Of a stretch of DNA of 10,623 nucleotides, positions 6,005 to 10,623 are shown in pieces; within the stretch, counting starts at the first letter, position 1; every line of letters starts with the position of its first letter. The translations under genes and the position numbers were made by a program. Source of the stretch: Lachnospiraceae bacterium UBA3692 (lineage in GTDB: Bacteria > Bacillota > Clostridia > Lachnospirales > Lachnospiraceae); assembly GCA_002372815.1 (NCBI GenBank), contig DFIR01000067.1:1-10623 (forward strand), read 5' to 3'. The notes under the pieces are model-generated. The model worked only from the letters and a program-made list of their open reading frames with translations. It did not search any database and was not told where the DNA came from.

Positions 6005-6508
6005 GGTCCCTGCCTGCGTGAGATGCTTCTCCATATAGGTGCACGCAAAAGTGTAATTGTGCGCGCTGTACCGGTCATTGTAAGTGTATCCGAGCTTCTC
6101 GTAGAAGCCCTCGACGCCCTTGCGGGCGGAGACGGCGATCCTCGTAAAGCCCTCCCCGGCGATCCAGTTCTCCGCTTCCAGGACGGCCCTCTCGCCGAGA
6201 TGCTGTCCCCGGTACTCCGGCAGGACCACGACGCGCCCGATCTCCACAGAACCTTCCGGGAGAATTCCGTCACGGAATTCTCCCGTTTTCTGTCCTTTCT
6301 GTTCCGGGGAAAAGTCTATGGGAAACCATCGGCAGGTCGCCACGGGAAAACCATCCTCCAGCAGCACGATATACCGGCACCCCGGTCCGTCGTGCGCGTC
6401 GAACTCCTCTCGCAGGGAGATCCCGTAGGCCCTGGCCATCGCCTGGATGCGCACATAGTACGCGCCGGCGCGCTGATACTCCTCTGTTGCCCGCACGACC
6501 TCGATCAC
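5999..6508 (-). CDS. GNAT family N-acetyltransferase
   Basis: A 169-residue Gcn5-related acetyltransferase (transfers acetyl from acetyl-CoA to an amine); the substrate is unknown. Seen: an N-terminal strand and helices, YIVLLEDGFPVATCRWFPI (46-64) typical of the central sheet, then the acetyl-CoA-binding motif A IGRVVVLPEYRGQHLGE (90-106) with the R-G-Q-x-L-G pyrophosphate loop, and VEGFYEKLGY (132-141) as motif B. The length is usual. The start is a GTG at 6508, preceded by AGGAG about 9 nt upstream. It follows the SDR gene by 63 nt on the same strand without a clear terminator, so it may be the last gene of that operon. Codons for TGEFRDGILPEG (75-86) form a perfect 13-bp inverted repeat that acts as a terminator on the other strand. 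Confidence 0.9.
   Translation of the reverse strand: MIEVVRATEEYQRAGAYYVRIQAMARAYGISLREEFDAHDGPGCRYIVLLEDGFPVATCRWFPIDFSPEQKGQKTGEFRDGILPEGSVEIGRVVVLPEYRGQHLGERAVLEAENWIAGEGFTRIAVSARKGVEGFYEKLGYTYNDRYSAHNYTFACTYMEKHLTQAGTS
6257..6290 (+). terminator. Perfect intragenic hairpin with rightward T-run inside the GNAT gene
   Basis: CGGGAGAATTCCG (6257-6269) and CGGAATTCTCCCG (6273-6285) are perfect 13-bp inverted repeats around TCA, followed on the plus strand by TTTTCTGTCC. It is the first rightward terminator-like structure after the YbjQ-like stop at 6004, about 250 nt downstream, and lies antisense to GNAT codons 75-84. The T-run is only four long, so efficiency is uncertain. The stem would also fold in the GNAT mRNA. 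Confidence 0.6.
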
Positions 6509-6571
6509 GTCGCCTCTCTCCTCTACAGGGTCCCTAAAGACCTGTGCTCTCCTATTCTCCAGCCCTTACAC

Positions 6572-7357
6572 TTACAGTCTCTGGATATGGAAGCCGCCGT
6601 CGACATCCAGATAATTGCCCGTGGTGTAGCGCATGCGGTCGCTGCAGAAGAGCGAGACGGCGCCCGCCACATCCTCGGGAGTGCCCCACCGCGCGATCGG
6701 GAAGACGCCCTGTTCGATGAGCGCGTCGTACTTGGCCGTGACAACACTGGTCATATCTGTGTAAATAACGCCGGGACGCACCTCATTGACGGTGATGCCC
6801 TCCGCCGCGAGCCGGTCCGCGTACAGCGTGGTGAGCATGGAGATGCCCGCCTTGGAGACACAGTACTCCCCGCGGTTCGTGCTGGAGACGACCGAGGAGC
6901 AGCTGGAGATGTTGACGATCGCACCTTTGTTGTGCGCGGCGCGGCACTTCTCGTCAAAATACTCCTGCGCGATCATCTGCCTGGCCACCTTCTGCGTCAG
7001 GAACATATTTCCCTTCGTATTGGTCCCGACGACGAAGTCGAAGCTCTCCTCCGTCATCTCCAGCAGATCATTGCGGACCTTCGGAGCGACGCCGGCATTG
7101 TTGACCAGCACGTCGATCCGCCCGAAGCGCTCCACGGCTGCCTGCACGATCCGCTGTCCGGAGGTCATATCGCCGCTGTCCGCCTGCACATAGAGAACTT
7201 CCGCGCCGGCCGCCTCGACCTTTTCGATCGAATCGCGGTATTTTTCCGCGCTTCCGCGGGAGGTCATGACGATGTTATACCCGTCCTGCGCCAGCTGGAC
7301 GGCGATCGCCAGCCCGATCCCTCTGGTCGATCCTGTTACGATAGCTGTCTTCTTCAT
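6572..7357 (-). CDS. SDR family NAD(P)-dependent oxidoreductase (FabG-like, sugar-locus type)
   Basis: A 261-residue classical short-chain dehydrogenase/reductase. Seen: the dinucleotide-binding TGSTRGIG (8-15), the acidic residue D60 that positions the adenine, NNAG (86-89), the catalytic set N113, S152, Y165 and K169 (YxxxK as YCVSK), RPG at 194-196, and the terminal DVDGG (251-255). All catalytic residues are present and the length is normal, so the enzyme should be active. FabG-like names are often given to such proteins, but the neighbours (epimerase, LacI regulator, dehydratase remnant) make a polyol, ketose or sugar-acid oxidoreductase more likely than a fatty-acid enzyme. The ATG is preceded by GGGAGGAG. 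It lies 102 nt after the epimerase gene in the same direction. Confidence 0.92.
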   Translation of the reverse strand: MKKTAIVTGSTRGIGLAIAVQLAQDGYNIVMTSRGSAEKYRDSIEKVEAAGAEVLYVQADSGDMTSGQRIVQAAVERFGRIDVLVNNAGVAPKVRNDLLEMTEESFDFVVGTNTKGNMFLTQKVARQMIAQEYFDEKCRAAHNKGAIVNISSCSSVVSSTNRGEYCVSKAGISMLTTLYADRLAAEGITVNEVRPGVIYTDMTSVVTAKYDALIEQGVFPIARWGTPEDVAGAVSLFCSDRMRYTTGNYLDVDGGFHIQRL

Positions 7358-7421
7358 CTCTCTCCTCCCTGGTCACCGCGCTGATTCGTTCGTGCGCCGA
7401 CAGCATTTTCTGTTCCGGCAT
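7275..7421 (-). CDS. Possible small ORF (48 aa) overlapping the SDR start
   Basis: A 48-codon frame (MPEQKMLSAHERISAVTREE...) starts with an ATG that has GGAGG 8 nt upstream, as good a site as those of the real genes nearby. It ends inside the SDR gene in another frame. The peptide is highly charged and has no recognisable domain. TCCGGC/GCCGGA (7414-7419 and 7438-7443) form a 6-bp stem that would hold this ribosome binding site in its loop. It could be a leader ORF coupled to SDR translation, or chance; the downstream half is simply the SDR sequence read out of frame. Confidence 0.2.
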   Translation of the reverse strand: MPEQKMLSAHERISAVTREERDEEDSYRNRIDQRDRAGDRRPAGAGRV

Positions 7422-7459
7422 CTGTATCCCCTCCCTCGCCGGATCCCGGGGACGCAAAC

Positions 7460-8290
7460 TCAGAAGAACTGTTTCAGATAAGAAATGCCTGTCCGCGCCT
7501 GCTCATCCGGCGTCCCGAAGACCCTATGGTAGCTGCTGTCCAGCGCTCCGTATGCAAATGTCTCCATCGTGATGCAGCCCTCGTAGCCGCCGACGCGCAG
7601 GATCCCGAAGATCTCCTCCCAGGGCAGGATGCCCTGACCCGGTGTGCCGCGGTTGTTCGCGACCGCATGGACATGGTACAGCTTCCCGCTCGCGAGCGCC
7701 CGGCGCAGGGAATCGCACAGATCCAGCTCCTCCAGGCAGGCGTGAAACGTATCATAATGCAGGCCGACATTGTCCTCGCCGATGTCCCGCACCATCTGCA
7801 GGACCTGGCCGGACGTATTGCAGACACTCGTGCGGAAGTGGTTGAGCGGCTCCAGCGCCAGCTGCATGCCGCAGTCCCTCGCGGTGCCGGCGAGCGCTCT
7901 CACACCGTTGACGGCGAGGTCCCACTCTCTCTTCCGGTCCTCTTCGCTGAGCCAGTGGCATTTGCCCCCGCCCGTATAGAGGGCCCCGCACAGCAGCGTC
8001 GCGCCGACCTTCTCTCCGGTCCGCAGCGTCTGCTCCAGATATGCGCGGGCCGCTTCCCGCTCCGCCCTGTCAAAAGAGGACAGGTCCATCCCTTTCGGCA
8101 GCGACGCGCACAGCGTCACCGTCAGGCCTGTCTCCCGAACTTCCGCAAGGAAGTCCGCATCCGGCTCTGGGGTCGTCATCGGCAGCTCGATCGCCGTGAA
8201 CCCCATCTCCTTCACCCTGGCCGGCAGACCGCTGCACTGCGGTCCCAGCCCTTTCTCCCAGTTCCAAAGATTAATTCCCAGCACCGGCAT
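7460..8290 (-). CDS. Sugar phosphate isomerase/epimerase, D-tagatose/D-allulose 3-epimerase-like
   Basis: A 276-residue TIM-barrel protein of the AP_endonuc_2 superfamily (PF01261). Enzymes of this branch move the carbonyl or invert C3 of free or phosphorylated ketoses using a divalent metal (Mn or Co). Seen: the metal ligands expected for the D-tagatose 3-epimerase branch, E147 in ALEPLN, D180 in HYDTFH, H206 in YHVHA and E243 in TMETF, plus H183 and R214 near the substrate site; NNRGTPGQG (212-220) matches the family NRxxPGxG loop. The spacing of the first three ligands equals that known for the Pseudomonas enzyme. The exact sugar is not readable. The start is supported by AGGAG 8 nt upstream. 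It lies 177 nt after the LacI gene; that gap is filled by the tandem hairpin element. It probably belongs to one operon with the SDR gene. Confidence 0.9.
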   Translation of the reverse strand: MPVLGINLWNWEKGLGPQCSGLPARVKEMGFTAIELPMTTPEPDADFLAEVRETGLTVTLCASLPKGMDLSSFDRAEREAARAYLEQTLRTGEKVGATLLCGALYTGGGKCHWLSEEDRKREWDLAVNGVRALAGTARDCGMQLALEPLNHFRTSVCNTSGQVLQMVRDIGEDNVGLHYDTFHACLEELDLCDSLRRALASGKLYHVHAVANNRGTPGQGILPWEEIFGILRVGGYEGCITMETFAYGALDSSYHRVFGTPDEQARTGISYLKQFF

Positions 8291-8314
8291 CTCTTAAACT
8301 CCTAACTATTTATG

Positions 8315-8470
8315 TGGTGACAGGTTGCGGTCCAATGGCCGCAACCTGCGACAGAGGGTTCACAATGATGAACGATCGTCGGCACCCTCTGTTGGTGACA
8401 ACTTGCCGTCCAATGGCGGCAAGTTGCGTGAGCAGGCTCACAGTGAGGCATAAGCCCTGGCGCCTGCTCA
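8315..8470. ncRNA. Tandem structured element, two 78-nt units with covarying stems
   Basis: Units at 8315-8392 and 8393-8470 have the same layout on the plus strand: TGGTGACA; an 8-bp stem closing the loop TCCAATGG; the linker TGCG; a 9-bp stem closing a 24-nt loop that starts TCACARTGA, contains a 3-bp stem with a 4-nt loop, and ends GGC. Linkers and the octaloop are identical, yet stem 1 is GGTTGCGG/CCGCAACC in one unit and ACTTGCCG/CGGCAAGT in the other, and stem 2 is ACAGAGGGT/ACCCTCTGT versus TGAGCAGGC/GCCTGCTCA. All eight base-pair changes in the two long stems are compensatory, and the short stem covaries too. GTGA in the first linker could pair with TCAC of the large loop. The element fills the gap between the LacI stop codon (which lies in the last stem) and the epimerase leader. 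The strand of action is unsettled: one U.G pair favours plus, while position favours the leftward mRNA leader. There is no T-run on either strand. Confidence 0.65.
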
Positions 8471-9493
8471 GGTACTCTGTCTTACCAACAGATCAAACGG
8501 CAGGATCCTGTTCTCCGGCGGAGGCAGTTCCCCGTCGTGCTCTCTCTTATATTCGATCTGGCGCAGGAGGATCCGCATGGCCTCCTCGCCCATCCTGGTC
8601 AGCGGCTGGGCCACCGTCGTCAGCGGCGGCTCCATATAGGCGGACAGCTCCACGTTATCGATGCCGATCACGGCGACGTCCCGCGGGATGCAGATCTTGA
8701 GATCGTGCAGCGCGCGCATGATCACGAACGCCTTCGGATCGGACGTCGCGAAGATCGCGTCCGGAGCGCCGGGCTCCAGCATGATCCGCTTGATGATGTT
8801 GTAGTAGCCGTCCTGCCCTTCGGCAGGTTCCTGCAGGATCAGCGCCGGATCCGGTTCGATCCCGGCGTCCCGCAGCGCGTCGCAGTATCCTCTGTAGCGC
8901 TCATTGTAGAGGTCGAGAGAAGGGTCGCCGCAGGCGATCGCGATGCGCTGCCTCCCGGACCGCACCAGATACTGTGTGGACACATATCCCGCCCGGTAAT
9001 TGTCGACGGACACCGTGTCGAGATGTCCGATATCTTCTTTCTTGAAACGGTTGACCAGGACCACCGGCACGCCTTCCTCGCGCATCCGGTAGATCGCGCT
9101 CTCGTCCCCGATCGCGCTGCAGATGATGAAACCCGATATCTGCCGGTTGCGCATCTCATTGTACGTGGCCTCTTCCGCCCCCGGATGCTCCTCCGTGATG
9201 CTGAAGACCGTCGTGTAGCCGTGCTCTCTCGCCACGGTGTTCACGCCGCGCATGATCTCGGGAAAGATCAGGTTCCCGTAGCTGGGTACCATCAGGCAGA
9301 TCGTCTGCAGGTTCCCCTGCTTCAGGCTCCTGGCCAGGAGGTTCGGGCGGAACCCGCTCTGCTTCACGGCCTCCAGGACCCGCTTGCGGGTGCCCTCCCG
9401 CACATAGCTCTTCCCGTTGAGGACTCTCGAGACCGTACTCGCGGAGACGCCGCATATCTGCGCGATCTCTTTGATGCTGGTGATCTGCTCCAT
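8468..9493 (-). CDS. LacI family transcriptional regulator
   Basis: A 341-residue DNA-binding regulator that, by family, binds palindromic operators as a dimer and releases or binds them on sensing a sugar. Seen: the N-terminal helix-turn-helix SIKEIAQICGVSASTVSRVLNG (6-27, described by position), the hinge helix LLARSLK (52-58) with its conserved leucine, then a periplasmic-binding-protein-like sensor domain with TICLMVPSYGNLIFPEIMRG (64-83), VSVDNYRAGYV (161-171) and VIGIDNVELSAYMEPPLTTV near the C-terminus. The length is normal and no defect is visible. AAGGA lies about 7 nt before the ATG. It starts 28 nt after the dehydratase remnant and precedes the epimerase gene. The likely targets are the sites at 10154-10168 and 10294-10308 at the head of this operon, but a match to CcpA cre sites leaves both regulators possible. 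Confidence 0.94.
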   Translation of the reverse strand: MEQITSIKEIAQICGVSASTVSRVLNGKSYVREGTRKRVLEAVKQSGFRPNLLARSLKQGNLQTICLMVPSYGNLIFPEIMRGVNTVAREHGYTTVFSITEEHPGAEEATYNEMRNRQISGFIICSAIGDESAIYRMREEGVPVVLVNRFKKEDIGHLDTVSVDNYRAGYVSTQYLVRSGRQRIAIACGDPSLDLYNERYRGYCDALRDAGIEPDPALILQEPAEGQDGYYNIIKRIMLEPGAPDAIFATSDPKAFVIMRALHDLKICIPRDVAVIGIDNVELSAYMEPPLTTVAQPLTRMGEEAMRILLRQIEYKREHDGELPPPENRILPFDLLVRQST

Positions 9494-9521
9494 ACCCGTT
9501 CCTTTCTGTGCATAGCCGGTG

Positions 9522-10226
9522 CTACTCGCGGTCCCAGTAGATGGTCGCCCCTCTGTGCGCAGACGTGCAGTTCTTGCGGAACATGGCGAGCCAGCCGCCC
9601 GCCGGCTTCACGACAGGCTTCCAGGACGCTCTTCTCCGCACAAACTCCTCCTCCGTCACATCGATGGCCAGTTTCCGCGATTCTACATCTATATGTATCA
9701 TATCACCGTCCTGCACCAACGCCAAGTTTCCGTCCTCGTATGCCTCGGGGCTGACGTGCCCGATCGCGAGTCCGCCGGTGGCGCCGGAGAACCGGCCGTC
9801 CGAGACCAGCGCGATCTTGGTGCCCATGCCCTTGCCGAGGACCGCCGCCATGAAGGTCTCCATGTGCGGCATGCCGGGGGAGCCTTTGGGTCCTTCGTAG
9901 CGGATGACGACGACTTCTCCCGCATGGATCCCGTCGTGCAGCATCGCCTGCCAGGCGTCGTCCTGGCTCTCGAAGACGTGGGCGGGGCCGTCGAATTTCC
10001 AGACCTCCGGGTCCACCGCCGAGAACTTGACGATCGCGCTGTCCGTGCCGATGTTGCCGTGCAGGACCGCCAGTCCGCCCTGTTCATGGATCGGGGACGC
10101 GCAGGAGTGGATGATCTCGCCGTCCGCCGCTGTCCGGCTTCCGGCATTCGTTCTGACAACGTTTGCATTTATGTGGCAAATAAGATGTCGACGTTTCCCT
10201 CCGTCAACCTGATAAGATAGTAACAT
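9522..10226 (-). pseudogene. 5'-truncated IlvD/Edd family dehydratase (sugar-acid dehydratase type)
   Basis: An open frame of 234 codons whose homologous part starts near 10130 (from ADGEIIHS) and covers only the last roughly 200 residues of a family normally about 560-590 long. Seen: NPIHEQGG-like SPIHEQGGLAVLHGNIG, YEGPKGSPGMPHM, and the C-terminal family signature SDGRFSGATGGLAIGHVSPE (142-161). The N-terminal domain with the Fe-S cluster cysteines and most of the active site is absent, so dehydratase activity is not expected. Its closest relatives by pattern appear to be sugar-acid dehydratases (XylD/YagF-like) rather than the valine-pathway enzyme. The first 35 codons are promoter/operator DNA read in frame: the likely transcription start (about 10210) lies downstream of the ATG at 10226, and that ATG has AGGA only 2 nt away. 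This points to an internal deletion rather than a short gene. It is 28 nt upstream of lacI. Confidence 0.8.
10154..10168 (-). promoter_or_regulatory. cre-like / LacI-type operator, downstream site
   Basis: Leftward ATGCAAACGTTGTCA fits every position of the CcpA cre consensus WTGNAANCGNWNNCW. It also has the central CG of a LacI-family operator with 12 of 14 bases of TGCAAACGTTTGCA. It lies about 45-55 nt downstream of the predicted transcription start, a position suited to roadblock repression. Confidence 0.55.
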
Positions 10227-10245
10227 TTCCTAAAGTAGCTGTAAA
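10217..10245 (-). promoter_or_regulatory. Probable promoter of the sugar operon
   Basis: Leftward TTTACA (10245-10240, five of six bases) is followed by a 17-nt spacer and TACTAT (10222-10217, four of six). Transcription would start near 10210. It lies between two operator-like sites, and downstream are the dehydratase remnant, lacI, epimerase and SDR genes. Confidence 0.5.
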
Positions 10246-10293
10246 TACCTCTCTCAACTCCTTTAAAGTTTGTTAAAAACAGCTAAAACGCCG

Positions 10294-10308
10294 TTGCAAA
10301 CGTTTGCT
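10294..10308 (+). promoter_or_regulatory. cre-like / LacI-type operator, upstream site
   Basis: TTGCAAACGTTTGCT fits the cre consensus WTGNAANCGNWNNCW in full and contains the perfect 12-bp palindrome GCAAACGTTTGC with central CG. Its centre is about 141 bp from that of the second site, so bound regulators could loop across the promoter. The DNA from 10309 to 10395 holds a pyrimidine tract (TTTTTCTCCCTTTTTTT) and nothing else I recognise. Confidence 0.6.
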
Positions 10309-10395
10309 TTTTCTCCCTTTTTTTGTGCAGGAATCACAATCCGTTCCGGCAGGCACCGCTGTATTTCATGTGGCGGACCTTCTTCTGCGTGCTGT

Positions 10396-10623
10396 CTACT
10401 CTGCTGTCTGATTGGCGTTTCAGACAGGTAGGTAGACAGCTCGCGGAGGGTGCCTGTCTTCTCTGCTGTCTCACTGCCATTTCGGACAGCATGATCGACA
10501 GCTCTCGGAGAAATACTGTCTTCTCTGCTGTCTGATCGCCATTTCAGACAGCACGATCGACAGCTCTCGGAGAAATACTGTCTACTCTGCTGTCTCACTG
10601 CCATTTCGGACAGCATGATCGAC
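10396..10623. repeat. Imperfect 62-bp tandem repeats with internal dyads, running off the window
   Basis: Units at 10396-10457, 10458-10519, 10520-10581 and 10582-10623 (42 bp seen) each begin CTWCTCTGCTGTCT and end CTGT. In the third unit GCTGTCTGA and TCAGACAGC (10527-10535 and 10544-10552) are a perfect 9-bp dyad with an 8-nt loop; a second weaker dyad GACAG/CTGTC encloses CTC/GAG. Units 1 and 3 share one variant of the first loop (TGA...TCAG) and units 2 and 4 another (TCACTG...TCGG), hinting at a 124-bp higher-order period. There are no unique spacers between units, so this is not a CRISPR array. Confidence 0.85.

Noticed and set aside
6023..7384. Rightward 453-codon open frame over GNAT and SDR
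   Set aside because: It is a by-product of GC-rich third codon positions on the opposite strand; it has no domain, and it lies over two well-supported genes.
8315..8470. Integron attC sites or guanidine-II (mini-ykkC) riboswitch
   Set aside because: The core GTTRRRY/RYYYAAC pair is not arranged as in attC and no integrase is present; loops lack the ACGR sequence of guanidine-II hairpins.
8537..9754. Rightward 405-codon open frame over lacI
   Set aside because: The same antisense open-frame effect; the leftward frame has a full LacI-family protein.
10263..10616. Leftward 117-codon frame across the tandem repeats
   Set aside because: The 62-bp period shifts frame in each unit, there is no ribosome site of note, and the peptide has no repeat regularity that selection would give.
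10396..10623. CRISPR array
   Set aside because: Units are contiguous 62-mers that vary along their whole length; there are no unique spacers and no cas genes.

Overview
The window looks like chromosomal DNA of a fairly GC-rich member of the Clostridia, most likely Lachnospiraceae-like. The reasons are strong AGGAGG-type ribosome binding sites before almost every gene, sigma-A promoters of the TTGACA/TATAAT type, a type 2 isoleucyl-tRNA synthetase, a DUF169 protein and CcpA/LacI-style operators. The assignment to a family is inference.

Left part (1-4130). The 5' third of ileS reads leftward out of the window from a near-consensus promoter with a short leader and no T-box. A single nitroreductase gene reads rightward. 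Facing it is a leftward two-gene operon, a DUF169 protein followed by an MFS permease, with its own strong promoter at 4027-4055.

Middle part (4131-6508). A palindrome-rich 273-bp stretch is bounded by imperfect 21-bp inverted repeats and may be a MITE-like element. Next comes an orphan single-pass membrane protein gene (leftward), then a YbjQ/UPF0145-like gene (rightward). That gene runs tail-to-tail into a GNAT acetyltransferase gene, and their stop codons overlap within TCATGA.

Right part (6572-10226). A leftward carbohydrate operon carries, in transcription order, a 5'-truncated IlvD/Edd sugar-acid dehydratase, a LacI-family regulator, a D-tagatose/D-allulose 3-epimerase-like enzyme and an SDR oxidoreductase, perhaps followed by the GNAT gene. 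A promoter and two sites that fit both the CcpA cre consensus and a LacI-type operator lie at its head. The truncated dehydratase lacks about two thirds of the protein, so the pathway as encoded here is probably broken or depends on another copy.

Far right (10396-10623). Imperfect 62-bp tandem repeats with internal dyad symmetry run off the window edge.

Three signals deserve most attention. (1) Between the LacI gene and the epimerase gene sit two adjacent 78-nt units. They share identical loops and linkers, but their stems differ by compensatory base changes, which is the signature of a tandem structured RNA; I cannot assign it to a known class. (2) Both convergent gene pairs (nitroreductase/MFS and YbjQ-like/GNAT) lack a terminator between them. 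Instead the rightward terminator lies inside the opposing coding sequence and the leftward terminator lies in the 5' leader of the rightward gene, which predicts long reciprocal antisense transcripts. (3) The head of the sugar operon looks like a deletion that joined promoter and operator DNA to the 3' end of a dehydratase gene.
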